From Methylorubrum thiocyanatum (GTDB lineage Bacteria; Pseudomonadota; Alphaproteobacteria; Rhizobiales; Beijerinckiaceae), in the NCBI GenBank assembly GCA_014138645.1, contig JACJIB010000012.1, positions 51,444 to 115,443 on the forward strand: 64,000 nt of DNA. The letters run 5' to 3'. Position numbers and translations under genes: made by a program. The notes under the pieces are model-generated. The model was not told where the DNA came from and searched no databases. It worked only from the letters and a program-made list of their open reading frames with translations. Below, in pieces: positions 20,171 to 28,779 of the stretch (position 1 is the first letter of the stretch; each line of letters starts with the position of its first letter).

Positions 20171-20947
20171 TCAGCGTCCGAGGAACGCGCCGAGATAGCG
20201 GCCGAGATCGTCGAGGAACAGCCCCATGATGAGGCCGAGCGCCCCGACGAAGAGCATCATGCCGATCAGCACCGAGGCGGGCACCGCGAGGAAGAAAACC
20301 TGCAATTGCGGCATCAGCCGCGACAGCACGCCGAGACCGAGATTGAACAGGATGCCGAAGACGATGAACGGCCCGGAGATCCGCACCGCCAGGGCGAAGC
20401 CGCGGCTGAACGCGTCCAGCGCGAGCTTGGCGGCATCCGCCATCGCCGGCACGCCGCTCGGCGGCAGCAGGACGTAGCTGCGCCCGATCGCTTCGAGGGC
20501 GACGTGATGGAGGTCGGTCGCCAGGATGAGGGTGACGCCGAGCAGCGCCAGGAAATTGCCGATCGCCGCCTGCTGCCCGCCCATCGTCGGGTCCACGGTC
20601 ATGGCGTAGGAGAGGCCGAGCTGCTGCGAGATCACCGTGCCCGCGGTCTGAAGCGCGGCGAGGATCATGCGCACGCATAGGCCGAGCATCAGCCCGATCA
20701 GGATCTCTCCGAACAGCAGCCCGATGACCGACGGCGCCGCGAGCGCGCCGCTGCCCGTCGGCAGCATCGGGCGCACGGTCGGCAGCAGGACCAGGGTCAC
20801 GAGCAGGGCCAGCGCGAGCCGCAGGCGGGCGGCGATGAGCTGCTCGCCCAGACCTGGCATCAGCATCATCAGCGTGCCGACTCGGGCGAAGGTGAGGAGG
20901 AAGGCCGCCGCGAGGCCGGGCAGCAGCAGGTCGAGCGGCGTGTTCAT
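20171..20947 (-). CDS. fliR: Flagellar export protein FliR
   Basis: 258 residues with about six hydrophobic segments. It forms, with FliP and FliQ, the type III export gate in the membrane. Family features include FLLTFARVGTLMMLMPGLGE near the N-terminus and PGEQ-like LGEQLIAARLR. The start ATG follows fliQ by 45 bases. The genomic order fliE-fliQ-fliR-flhB supports the call. Confidence 0.95.
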   Translation of the reverse strand: MNTPLDLLLPGLAAAFLLTFARVGTLMMLMPGLGEQLIAARLRLALALLVTLVLLPTVRPMLPTGSGALAAPSVIGLLFGEILIGLMLGLCVRMILAALQTAGTVISQQLGLSYAMTVDPTMGGQQAAIGNFLALLGVTLILATDLHHVALEAIGRSYVLLPPSGVPAMADAAKLALDAFSRGFALAVRISGPFIVFGILFNLGLGVLSRLMPQLQVFFLAVPASVLIGMMLFVGALGLIMGLFLDDLGRYLGAFLGR

Positions 20948-20992
20948 GCCGGCTCACCCTACACGCTCCGCCGAGCCCGCGCTGCCGCCCCA

Positions 20993-21259
20993 TCATCCCC
21001 CCGCGGCGATCCGGGCGGCGATCCGGGCCATGTAGGCGGCCATGGCATCGCCGATGAAGGGCAGCATCAGAAGCATGACGCCGAACACCGCCACGATCTT
21101 CGGCACATAGATCAGCGTCTGCTCCTGGATCTGCGTCAGCGCCTGGAACAGCGACACGATCAGGCCGACGACGAGGGCGACGATCATGAGCGGGCCGGCC
21201 ACCTTCAGGAAGACGAAGATGCCGTCGCGGGCGATGTCGAGGATGGCGAGGCCGGTCAT
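20993..21259 (-). CDS. fliQ: Flagellar export protein FliQ
   Basis: 88 residues, two membrane helices (VAGPLMIVALVVGLIVSLFQ and IVAVFGVMLLMLPFIG) connected by the family motif QALTQIQEQTLIYVPK. Normal length for FliQ/SctS. Part of the export gate. Confidence 0.96.
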   Translation of the reverse strand: MTGLAILDIARDGIFVFLKVAGPLMIVALVVGLIVSLFQALTQIQEQTLIYVPKIVAVFGVMLLMLPFIGDAMAAYMARIAARIAAGG

Positions 21260-21298
21260 GGGGCTCTGAGCGTTCTCTTCGGGGCGTCGGCAGCATCG

Positions 21299-21322
21299 CC
21301 CTCTCCGTGTGCGGGGAGAGGA
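21299..21322. repeat. GC-rich palindrome between fliQ and fliE
   Basis: CCCTCTCC ... GGGGAGAGG, an eight-base stem around GTGTGC. It interrupts the flagellar run between fliE and fliQ. It resembles the short intergenic palindrome near 7054-7075, suggesting a dispersed family. Confidence 0.45.
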
Positions 21323-21333
21323 GCAAGCCAGTT

Positions 21334-21654
21334 TCAGATCGGCATGCGCATGATCTCTTCGTAGGCGGAGATCACGCGGTCGCGCACGGCGACCAGGGTC
21401 TGGAGGGCGGTCTCGCTCTCGGCGACGGCGGTGACCACGTCCACGACGTTGGCCTTGCCGGTCGCCGCCGACAGGGCGGCGCGGTCGGCCTGGGCGCCGG
21501 ACTGGGCCACGCTGTCGAGGCTCTGCTGCAGGAAGCCGGTGAATCCCCCCGGCGCGGTCAGACCCTGCGCGCCCTGCACGGGCTTCGCGGCGCCGGGACG
21601 GGCGAGGCTCTGGGCGGCGCCGTAGGCACCGGCGGCGAAGGCGGAGGTCGTCAT
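21334..21654 (-). CDS. fliE: Flagellar hook-basal body complex protein FliE
   Basis: 106 residues. Links the MS ring to the rod. It has the family C-terminus with VVTAVAESETALQTLVAVRDRVISAYEEIMRMPI, seen here as ESETALQTLVAVRDRV and AYEEIMRMPI. The N-terminal half is Ala/Gly-rich. Five bases separate it from flgC. Confidence 0.94.
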   Translation of the reverse strand: MTTSAFAAGAYGAAQSLARPGAAKPVQGAQGLTAPGGFTGFLQQSLDSVAQSGAQADRAALSAATGKANVVDVVTAVAESETALQTLVAVRDRVISAYEEIMRMPI

Positions 21655-21659
21655 CGGGG

Positions 21660-22070
21660 CTACGCCTTCAGGATCTCGAGGGTGCGGGAGATCATCCGCC
21701 GGGTGGCGGTCACCATGTTGAGGTTGGCCTCGTAGGAGCGCTGGGCCTCGCGCATGTCCATGTTCTCGATCAGCCCGTTGACGTTGGGCAGGCGCACCTC
21801 GCCGCGGGCATCGGCCGCCGGGTTGCCGGGGTCGTACTTGGTGCGGAACGGCGTGGGGTCGCGCCGGACCCGGCCCGCCTCGACGACGCTGGCGTTCAGC
21901 TCGCGGTCGAACCGGTTGGTGAAGGTCGGGATCTTGCGCCGGTAGGGATCGCCGCCGGGCGTCTGCGCGGCGGAATCGGCATTGGCGATGTTCTCGGCGA
22001 TGATGCGCATCCGGCCGGACTGCGCCTTGAGGCCGGAGGCGGCGATGCCGAGGCTCTTCAGGAAATCCAT
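21660..22070 (-). CDS. flgC: Flagellar rod protein FlgC
   Basis: 136 residues. Proximal rod component. N-terminal rod signature ASGLKAQSGRMRIIAENIANADS and C-terminal signature with ANLNMVTATRRMISRTLEILKA (parts shown) are diagnostic. Middle motif DPGNPAADARGEVRLPNVN is also typical. Confidence 0.96.
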   Translation of the reverse strand: MDFLKSLGIAASGLKAQSGRMRIIAENIANADSAAQTPGGDPYRRKIPTFTNRFDRELNASVVEAGRVRRDPTPFRTKYDPGNPAADARGEVRLPNVNGLIENMDMREAQRSYEANLNMVTATRRMISRTLEILKA

Positions 22071-22091
22071 GAGACTCTCCGCTCAGCCGCT

Positions 22092-22508
22092 CTAGCGCTT
22101 GCCGACGGCGATTTTCAGGGCGTCGAGGCTCTTCTGGTAGAGCGAGGCGACGAGCTGGTAGTCGGACTGGTTGTCGCCCGCCTTCATCATCTCCTCCTCC
22201 AGATTCACGCCGTTGCCGGAAGGGCGGACCTCGAAACCCTTGAAGCGGCGCGGGTCGGCATTCGGCCCGGCGCTCGCCGTCAGCCCGATATGCGCGGCAT
22301 CCGTGCGGGCGATGCCGTCGCCGCCGACGGCGGCACCGACCGGCGCGGCAAGTCCCACCGAGGCGGCGGAGGGCTCGGCGAGGTCGCGCGGGCGGAAGCC
22401 CGCCATGTCGGCGTTGGCGACGTTCTCGGCGAGGAGGGCCTGACGCGCCTGGTGCCAGTGCATCCGGGTGCGCAGCATGCCGAGCAGGGGCAGGTCGGTG
22501 AGCGACAT
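22092..22508 (-). CDS. flgB: Flagellar rod protein FlgB
   Basis: 138 residues. Proximal rod protein, first gene of the flagellar run. N-terminal LRTRMHWHQARQALLAENVANADMAGFRPRDL contains the rod-family motif NVANADMAGFRPRDL. C-terminal region has VNLEEEMMKAGDNQSDYQ. Promoter must lie in the 240-base gap to the divergent FliO-like gene. Confidence 0.95.
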   Translation of the reverse strand: MSLTDLPLLGMLRTRMHWHQARQALLAENVANADMAGFRPRDLAEPSAASVGLAAPVGAAVGGDGIARTDAAHIGLTASAGPNADPRRFKGFEVRPSGNGVNLEEEMMKAGDNQSDYQLVASLYQKSLDALKIAVGKR

Positions 22509-22749
22509 GATGCCTCGGGGCCGGCGCGGCGGGCGACGGGCTTCTGAACGGGCCGCGGATCCGGACCCGGCAGAATCTGCCGTCCTTATGGTTAAGGAGC
22601 CGTTAACCGGGCAAATCCTGCCGAGTGTCGGCGGCGATGCCGCGCCGCGCGATGGAAGAAGACAGTCACGCCCGGCCGCACCGAGTTGTTAACGAAGTCT
22701 CAAGCCGCGTTGCCCGCGATCAAGGCGCCAGCGATAATCGCGCTCTGTA

Positions 22750-24117
22750 TTGCGTGAGGCCGAGATCGCGTCTCCCGCCGGCTCCGGTCGCCGCCGGCTG
22801 TCGCGCGGCGGCGGCGGCCCCTTGAGAAAGACGCGGGTCTTGCAAGCGTTCTTCAGTTCCGAGGGCTCCTACGCCCTGCAGTTCCTGGTGATTTTCCTCG
22901 TCATCCTGGTGCTGTTCCTGCTCGCGGCGATGCTGTTCATGCGGCTGTCGGGGCGCGGCCTCACCCTGTCGACCGGCGCGGGCCAACGCGGGCGCCAGCC
23001 GCGTCTCGGCATCGTCGACATCTACGAACTCGACCGGCAGCGCCAACTCATCCTGCTGCGCCGGGACAATGTGGAGCACCTGCTCCTCGTCGGCGGTCCC
23101 AACGATGTCGTGATCGAGCGCCACATCCAGCGCGGCGCTGGCAGCCGCTACGCGCCGGAGGGAAGCCGGCCGGGCGGCGAGATCGGCGCGGCCGAGACCG
23201 GCGCGCTCGAGCCGCCGCGCACCGACCCGTTCCTCGATTCGCCGATGCCCCCGACCTTCGCCATGCCGGAGGTGGTGCCGGCCGCGGTGCCCGGAGCCCA
23301 CCCTGTGCCGGACCGGGCACCGCCCCTCGATCCGGGCCTGTTCGAGCCCGAGGTGACGCCGGCCGATGCGCCGCCCAGGCCGGCCTCGCCGGTCAGCCGC
23401 CTGATCCGACGCACGGCGCCGCCCGTGGTCCATCCACGCTCGGATGTCGCGTCCGAGCGCAGCCCCCGCCTCGAACCCGCCGCCGCCCCCGAACCGGCGC
23501 CGGAGCCCGTTTCCGAGCCGCCACCCGTCATGGCGAGCCGCGGACCGCGCTCGGTCGATCCGGCGGTGCTCTCCGACATGGCCCGGCAGCTTCAGGTGGC
23601 CCTGAAGCGGCCCTCGTCCGCGGTCACGCTGCCGCCGGGGGGCGTCCCGGACACGCCGGTCCCGAAGCCGGCCGAGGCAGAGGCCCCGCCGCCCGATCCC
23701 GTCGCCGCGGCGATGGCCGCGGCCCCCCCGGTGCCTCCGGTCCCGGTCGCGCCGACACCGCAGGCGACGGCACCGCTCCCGCAGGAGACGCCCCCTGCCG
23801 CGGCAGCGAGCCCGCCCCGCCCCGAACCGACGCCCCCGGTCACACCCCCGGTCAAACCTCCGGCCAAACCCATCACGCCTCCGACATTCGTCGCGCCGCC
23901 TAGACCTGAACCGAAGGCCGAGCCCGTCAAGGCCGAGGTTTCCCAATCCGAATCACCGAGATCCGAACCGTCCGGATCCGAGCCGGGGCGGAAGAGCGAG
24001 CCGGCGAAGGCTGAGCCGGCCGAGCCCGCCGCTCAAGGGCAGAACCCGTTCTCCGTGGAGGAGATCGAAGCTGAATTCGCTCGTCTCCTCGGGCGTCCGC
24101 TCGAGAGCAAGAACTGA
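22750..24117 (+). CDS. FliO-like flagellar biosynthesis protein with long Pro-rich tail
   Basis: 455 residues from a TTG at 22750; a second TTG at 22822 (LRKTRVLQAFF) is also possible. A single membrane helix (ALQFLVIFLVILVLFLLAAML) is followed by a FliO-type cytoplasmic strand-rich segment (RQRQLILLRRDNVEHLLLVGGPNDVVIE), then about 300 residues rich in Pro, Ala and Glu, likely disordered. FliO assists FliP assembly in the export gate. It is divergent from flgB. The long tail is common in alphaproteobacterial FliO proteins. Confidence 0.75.
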   Translation: MREAEIASPAGSGRRRLSRGGGGPLRKTRVLQAFFSSEGSYALQFLVIFLVILVLFLLAAMLFMRLSGRGLTLSTGAGQRGRQPRLGIVDIYELDRQRQLILLRRDNVEHLLLVGGPNDVVIERHIQRGAGSRYAPEGSRPGGEIGAAETGALEPPRTDPFLDSPMPPTFAMPEVVPAAVPGAHPVPDRAPPLDPGLFEPEVTPADAPPRPASPVSRLIRRTAPPVVHPRSDVASERSPRLEPAAAPEPAPEPVSEPPPVMASRGPRSVDPAVLSDMARQLQVALKRPSSAVTLPPGGVPDTPVPKPAEAEAPPPDPVAAAMAAAPPVPPVPVAPTPQATAPLPQETPPAAAASPPRPEPTPPVTPPVKPPAKPITPPTFVAPPRPEPKAEPVKAEVSQSESPRSEPSGSEPGRKSEPAKAEPAEPAAQGQNPFSVEEIEAEFARLLGRPLESKN

Positions 24118-24195
24118 GAGTCGGGATTCTTCCGTGACAGGGCGGCCGGCGCGGGAGCGATTAACGGCCCGCGGAATGTGAGGCAGGCCGTAGGC

Positions 24196-25296
24196 ATGGA
24201 GGCGCTCGTCGTCGGAGCGGGAGTGGTTGGGCTCGCGGTCGCGCGGGCTCTTGCCCTGCGCGGCGCCTCCGTCGTCGTGGCGGAGGCCGCCGAGGCGATC
24301 GGCACCGGCGTCTCCGCGCGCAGCTCGGAGGTGATCCATGGCGGGATGTACTACCCGCCGGGCTCGCTGCGCGCCCGCCACTGCGTCGAGGGCCGCCGCC
24401 GCCTGGTCCGCTTCTGCGAAAGCCACGGCGTGCCCTACCGGCTTTGCGGCAAGCTGATCGTGGCGACCCGCGAGGAAGAGCGCCCCGCGCTCGAGACGAT
24501 CCTGTCCCGCGGGGTGGCGAACGGGGTCGAGGAGTTGGTCCTGCTCGAAGGCGCCGACGCCATCGCCCTGGAGCCGGCCCTGTCCTGCGTCGCCGCGCTC
24601 CACTCGCCGGCAACCGGCATCGTCGACAGCCACGCCCTGATGCTCTCCCTTCTCGGCGACATCGAGGATGCGGGCGGCGTGCTGGCCTTGCGTACCCCGA
24701 TCGACGCGGCCGAGCGCCGGGACGGAGGCTGGCAGGTCCGCTTCGGCGGGGAGGCGCCGGACGTCCTACGGGTCGATTGTCTCGTCAACGCCGCTGGCCT
24801 CGGCGCGCAGAGCCTCGCCCGCCGGATCGATGGGACGGCCCCGGATGGCGTGCCCCGGCAGGTTCTGGCCAAGGGCAGCTATTTCGGCTGCAGCGGCCGG
24901 CCAGCCTTCACGCGCCTGATCTACCCGGCGCCGGTCGAGGGCGGGCTCGGCATCCACCTGACGCTGGATCTCGCCGGGCGGATGCGATTCGGGCCCGATG
25001 TCGAGTGGGTGGACAGACCCGACTATGGGGTCGACCCGGAGCGCGCCGGCCTCTTCGCGGCGGCGATCCGGCGCTATTGGCCCGGCCTTCCGGACGGTCG
25101 CCTTGTGCCGGATTATGCCGGCATCCGTCCGAAACTCAGTGGCCCCGGCGAGCCGGCGGCGGATTTCCGCATCGATGGTCCGGCCGAGCACGGGCTGCCC
25201 GGACTGGTCCATCTCTTCGGGATCGAGAGTCCGGGGCTGACCTCCGCACTCTCTCTGGCGGAGGACGTGGCCGACCGGCTGATGGCCGAGATTTAG
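24196..25296 (+). CDS. FAD-dependent oxidoreductase (L-2-hydroxyglutarate dehydrogenase/LhgO-like)
   Basis: 366 residues from the ATG at 24196; a GTG at 24178 is the alternative. DAO-superfamily fold: FAD motif GAGVVGLAVA at residues 7-16, then RSSEVIHGGMYYPPGSLRA (shown in part), a motif shared with the L-2-hydroxyglutarate oxidase subfamily, and a C-terminal FGIESPGLTSALSLAEDVA. Probably oxidises a 2-hydroxyacid. Its stop codon overlaps the stop of the convergent transglutaminase gene by four bases. Confidence 0.85.
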   Translation: MEALVVGAGVVGLAVARALALRGASVVVAEAAEAIGTGVSARSSEVIHGGMYYPPGSLRARHCVEGRRRLVRFCESHGVPYRLCGKLIVATREEERPALETILSRGVANGVEELVLLEGADAIALEPALSCVAALHSPATGIVDSHALMLSLLGDIEDAGGVLALRTPIDAAERRDGGWQVRFGGEAPDVLRVDCLVNAAGLGAQSLARRIDGTAPDGVPRQVLAKGSYFGCSGRPAFTRLIYPAPVEGGLGIHLTLDLAGRMRFGPDVEWVDRPDYGVDPERAGLFAAAIRRYWPGLPDGRLVPDYAGIRPKLSGPGEPAADFRIDGPAEHGLPGLVHLFGIESPGLTSALSLAEDVADRLMAEI

Positions 25297-26132
25297 GCCG
25301 CCCGCATCAGGCCGGCCGGCGCATCATCCGCGACTTCGTCGGTGTGGACGTCGAACCGGATCAGCCGCGCCGCACCGAAACTCGTCGAGATCGCGCAGTC
25401 GGTCGCGTCGCGGCCTCTCGCCATCACGATCCGACCGATACGCGGCGTGTTGTGGCGCGCATCGAAGGTGTACCAGCGCCCACCGAGATAGACCTCGAAC
25501 CACGCGGAGAAATCCATCGGATCCGGCACGGGCGGCACGCCGATATCCCCGAGATAGCCGGTGCAGTAGCGTGCCGGGATGTTCATGCAGCGGCAGAAGG
25601 CGATGGCGAGATGCGCGAAGTCGCGGCAGACGCCGACCTGCTGATGGTAGCCGTCGAAGGCCGAGCGCGTCGAATCCGCGAGCTGGTAATCGAAGCGGAT
25701 GCGCCGGTGCACGTAATCGACGATGGCCTGGACCCGCGCCCAGCCTTCAGGGGTCTGGCCGAACAGCTCCCACGCAATCGCCGTCAGCTTGTCCGTGTCG
25801 CAGTAGCGGCTCGCCATCAGGTAGACCATCACGTCATCGGGCAAGGCCTCGACCGGGATCTGGCGGGCCTCCGGCGCGACTTCGTCCGGCCGTCCCGAAT
25901 CGGCGACCAGGAGATCCGCCGAGATCGTGAGACGGCCGGGCGGGGCGACGATCCGGGTGCAGACGTTGCCGAAGGCGTCGATGGTTTGCCGCTGGGGGAT
26001 CGGCGGATCGAAGGTGATGGTCTCAGGGCTGCGCAGGTCGCCCTGGCGCGAGGGATGGACGCTGAGGAGCAGCGCCATCGGCGTCGCGGCATCAGTCTCG
26101 AACGTGATATCGTATCCGGTCTTGATCAGCAT
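25293..26132 (-). CDS. Transglutaminase-like protein
   Basis: 279 residues from the ATG at 26132. N-terminal bacterial transglutaminase-like region (beta-rich), then a papain-like core with catalytic Cys in GVCRDFAHLA, His in DFSAWFEVYLGGRWYTFDARHN (shown split: FEVYLGGRWYTFDA). Cys-His-Asp order fits the family. Possible peptidase or amidase; substrate unknown. The frame stays open upstream to 26885 but that part is an antisense shadow of ccmC. A paralogue lies at 31041. Confidence 0.87.
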   Translation of the reverse strand: MLIKTGYDITFETDAATPMALLLSVHPSRQGDLRSPETITFDPPIPQRQTIDAFGNVCTRIVAPPGRLTISADLLVADSGRPDEVAPEARQIPVEALPDDVMVYLMASRYCDTDKLTAIAWELFGQTPEGWARVQAIVDYVHRRIRFDYQLADSTRSAFDGYHQQVGVCRDFAHLAIAFCRCMNIPARYCTGYLGDIGVPPVPDPMDFSAWFEVYLGGRWYTFDARHNTPRIGRIVMARGRDATDCAISTSFGAARLIRFDVHTDEVADDAPAGLMRAA

Positions 26133-26330
26133 GGAGCGGCTCGTGACTATGCTCTTCAATCCCGGAAAGTAGAGGCGCCACCGGGATGAGCCTTCAATTG
26201 GCGAGAGTACGAGTCGTTCCAACCTCAAGCTGCACAAATGTTTCGCAGGGTGCCGGCCTGCGCGCCAACCGACGGCCGGGACGCTGGCGCGCATTGCCGC
26301 TGCGCCGCACTCAGCGGTATGGAGGCCTCC

Positions 26331-27137
26331 ATGTGGACCGCTCTCTGGAACCGCCTTGCCCATCCGGGCCACTTCCTGCGCTGGTCGGGCGCGACCCTTC
26401 CCTGGCTCGCCGCGGTGTCGGCGCTGCTGGTGGCCGTCGGGCTGTACCTGACCTTCTTCGTCGTGCCGCCCGACTACCAGCAGGGCGATACGGTGCGGAT
26501 CATGTACGTGCATGTCCCCGCCGCGATCCTCGGCATGGGCTTCTACGGCGCGATGACGCTGTCCGCGATCGGCACCCTGGTCTGGCGCCATCCCCTCGCC
26601 GACGTCTCGCAGCGCGCCGCTGCGCCGATCGGCGCCGCCTTCACCCTGATCTGCCTCGTCACCGGTTCGCTCTGGGGCAAGCCGATGTGGGGCACCTACT
26701 GGGTCTGGGACGCGCGCCTGACCTCGATGCTGGTGCTGTTCCTGATCTATTGCGGCATCATCGCCCTGTGGCGCACCATCGAGGATCCGAGCCGAGCGGC
26801 GCGGGCGGTCTCGATCCTGACCCTGGTCGGCGCGGTGAACCTGCCGATCATCAAGTTCTCGGTGAACTGGTGGTCCACCCTCCACCAGCCGGCCTCGATC
26901 CTGCGCATGGGCGGCTCCTCCATCGATTCCTCAATGCTCTACCCGCTGCTCGAGATGGTCGTGGCGATGACGCTGCTGGGCATCACCCTGCACCTCCAGG
27001 CGATGCGCACGGAGATCTACCGCCGGCGGGTGCGGACCCTGCTGATCCGGCAGGCCGAGCGACTCGATGCCGGCGCGGAGGGCGCCGTGCCGGTCGCCCG
27101 CGTGGCCGCCTCCCTTCCCGTGGGTCAAGCGATCTGA
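26331..27137 (+). CDS. ccmC: Heme exporter / cytochrome c maturation protein CcmC
   Basis: 268 residues. Six membrane helices. The tryptophan-rich WWD-type motif appears as WGTYWVWDARLTSML near residue 120, with conserved His in YVHVPAA (about 60) and in WWSTLHQPAS (about 185), which bind heme on the periplasmic side. CcmC loads heme onto CcmE. The start at 26331 has GGAGG six bases upstream; an in-frame ATG at 26319 is less likely. It opens the ccmC-ccmD-ccmG operon. Confidence 0.95.
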   Translation: MWTALWNRLAHPGHFLRWSGATLPWLAAVSALLVAVGLYLTFFVVPPDYQQGDTVRIMYVHVPAAILGMGFYGAMTLSAIGTLVWRHPLADVSQRAAAPIGAAFTLICLVTGSLWGKPMWGTYWVWDARLTSMLVLFLIYCGIIALWRTIEDPSRAARAVSILTLVGAVNLPIIKFSVNWWSTLHQPASILRMGGSSIDSSMLYPLLEMVVAMTLLGITLHLQAMRTEIYRRRVRTLLIRQAERLDAGAEGAVPVARVAASLPVGQAI

Positions 27138-27145
27138 GCAGAACC

Positions 27146-27298
27146 ATGGATTTCGGACCCTACACCGCCTTCATTGCCGGCTCCTACGGCTTCGCGGCCC
27201 TGGTGCTCGGCGGCCTGATCGTCAATGGCTGGTGGGACGGGCGGGCGCAGCGCCGCGCCCTCGCCGAGCTTCAGGATGAGCGGGGAGGGCGCCCGTGA
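27146..27298 (+). CDS. ccmD: Heme exporter protein CcmD
   Basis: 50 residues, one membrane helix (GSYGFAALVLGGLIVNGWW) and a basic cytoplasmic tail (RAQRRALAELQ). CcmD stabilises the CcmABC complex and helps release holo-CcmE. Size and position between ccmC and ccmG fix the call. It starts eight bases after ccmC and overlaps ccmG by four bases. Confidence 0.92.
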   Translation: MDFGPYTAFIAGSYGFAALVLGGLIVNGWWDGRAQRRALAELQDERGGRP

Positions 27299-27915
27299 GC
27301 GCGCAAGCCCCCGGTTCGCTTCCGCCCGGCACCGGCGATCGGCCCCGGCGCTCGCTCCTCGTGCTGCTGCCGGTCGTCGTCTTCGCCGTGCTGGCAGTGA
27401 CCTTCTTCGTCAGGCTGCGCTCGGGCGCCGATCCGCAGGCGCTGCCCTCGGCGCTGATCGGAAAGCCGGCGCCTGCCTTCGCGCTGGGTCCGGTGCCGGG
27501 CCTGGAGGCCGACGGCAAGCCGGTGCCCGGCCTGTCGAGCGCCGACCTCAAGGGGCAGGTCACCGTCCTGAACGTCTTCGCCTCGTGGTGCGCTCCCTGT
27601 CAGGTCGAGCACCCGATGCTGATGCGGCTGGCGCAGGAGCCCGGCATCCGCCTCGTCGGCATCGACTATAAGGATCCGGGCGATGCCGGGCGGCGCTGGC
27701 TCGAGCGGCACGGTCTGCCCTTCGCGGCGGTCGGCGCCGACCCGAGCGGCCGGGCCGGCATCGATCTCGGCGTCTACGGGGTGCCCGAGACCTTCATCAT
27801 CGGCCCGGACGGCGTGATCCGCGACAAGCTCGTCGGCATCCTGACGCCGGAGAACTATGCCAGCGTGCTGGGCCGCATCCGCGCCGCCGGCCGGACCACT
27901 CCCGTGACGAACTGA
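27295..27915 (+). CDS. ccmG: Thiol:disulfide interchange protein CcmG/DsbE
   Basis: 206 residues from a GTG that overlaps the ccmD stop. N-terminal signal anchor (SLLVLLPVVVFAVLAVTFFV), then a periplasmic thioredoxin fold with the CxxC site WCAPC near residues 98-102 and cis-Pro segment YGVPETFIIGPDG. It reduces apocytochrome c for heme attachment. Confidence 0.95.
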   Translation: MSAQAPGSLPPGTGDRPRRSLLVLLPVVVFAVLAVTFFVRLRSGADPQALPSALIGKPAPAFALGPVPGLEADGKPVPGLSSADLKGQVTVLNVFASWCAPCQVEHPMLMRLAQEPGIRLVGIDYKDPGDAGRRWLERHGLPFAAVGADPSGRAGIDLGVYGVPETFIIGPDGVIRDKLVGILTPENYASVLGRIRAAGRTTPVTN

Positions 27916-28035
27916 CCGACGCGTCGGCCCGCGCTTGGAAACCCGGGATCGGGGGCGTATGCAGCCTTGCCGGCTTGAAAGCGTTCCAAGGTGGACCAGC
28001 CGGCCCTTCGGCTGAGACCACGATCAAAGAGTGCC

Positions 28036-28779
28036 ATGCGGATCGGGCTGTTCGTCCCCTGCTACGTCGATGCCTTCGAACCGGAGGTCGGCATCGCGAC
28101 GCTGGAGCTGCTGGAGCGCTTCGGCCTGACGGTCGAGTATCCCTACGACCAGACCTGCTGCGGCCAGCCGATGACCAATACCGGCTGCCATCAGGAGGCT
28201 GCCGCGACCGAGGCGCTGTTCGTCAAGAATTTTTCCGGGTTCGACTACGTCGTCGCCCCGTCCGGCTCCTGCGTGCATCAGGTACGCGAGCATCTCACCG
28301 CCATCCCGCAGACCGATGAGGTCAAGGCGGTGCGGGCCAAGACCTTCGAGCTGGTCGAGTTCCTGCACGACGTCCTCAAGATCGAGGATCTGCCCTGGGC
28401 GGCGTTCCCCCACAAGGTCGCCTACCACTCGAACTGCAACGCCCTGCGCGGCATCGGCCACGCCCGGCCGACGGAGCTGAACCGGCCGTTCTTCTCGAAG
28501 CCCCTCAACCTGCTGAAGAAGGTGAAGGGGCTGGAGGTCGTCGATCTCACTCGGCCCGACGAGTGCTGCGGCTTCGGCGGCACCTTCTCGGTGTTCGAGC
28601 CCGCGGTCTCGGCCAAGATGGGCTACGACAAGGTGACGGATCAGGCCCGCGCCGGTGCCGAATACGTCGTCTCGGCCGATTCCTCCTGCCTGATGCATCA
28701 GAAGGGCTGCGCCGAGCGCCTCGGCGTCCCGCTGAAATACATCCACATCGCCCAGGTGCTGAACGGAGCTGCCGCATGA
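28036..28779 (+). CDS. lutA: Lactate utilization Fe-S protein LutA
   Basis: 247 residues. Two CCG cysteine-rich domains, with CCGQP near residue 41 and ECCGFGGTF near 176, which bind a non-cubane Fe-S cluster or act in electron transfer with LutB. The start at 28036 (MRIGLFVPCYVDAF) is a family start; the frame is open 15 codons upstream. It overlaps lutB by four bases (ATGA). L-lactate oxidation to pyruvate is the known role of LutABC. Confidence 0.94.
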   Translation: MRIGLFVPCYVDAFEPEVGIATLELLERFGLTVEYPYDQTCCGQPMTNTGCHQEAAATEALFVKNFSGFDYVVAPSGSCVHQVREHLTAIPQTDEVKAVRAKTFELVEFLHDVLKIEDLPWAAFPHKVAYHSNCNALRGIGHARPTELNRPFFSKPLNLLKKVKGLEVVDLTRPDECCGFGGTFSVFEPAVSAKMGYDKVTDQARAGAEYVVSADSSCLMHQKGCAERLGVPLKYIHIAQVLNGAAA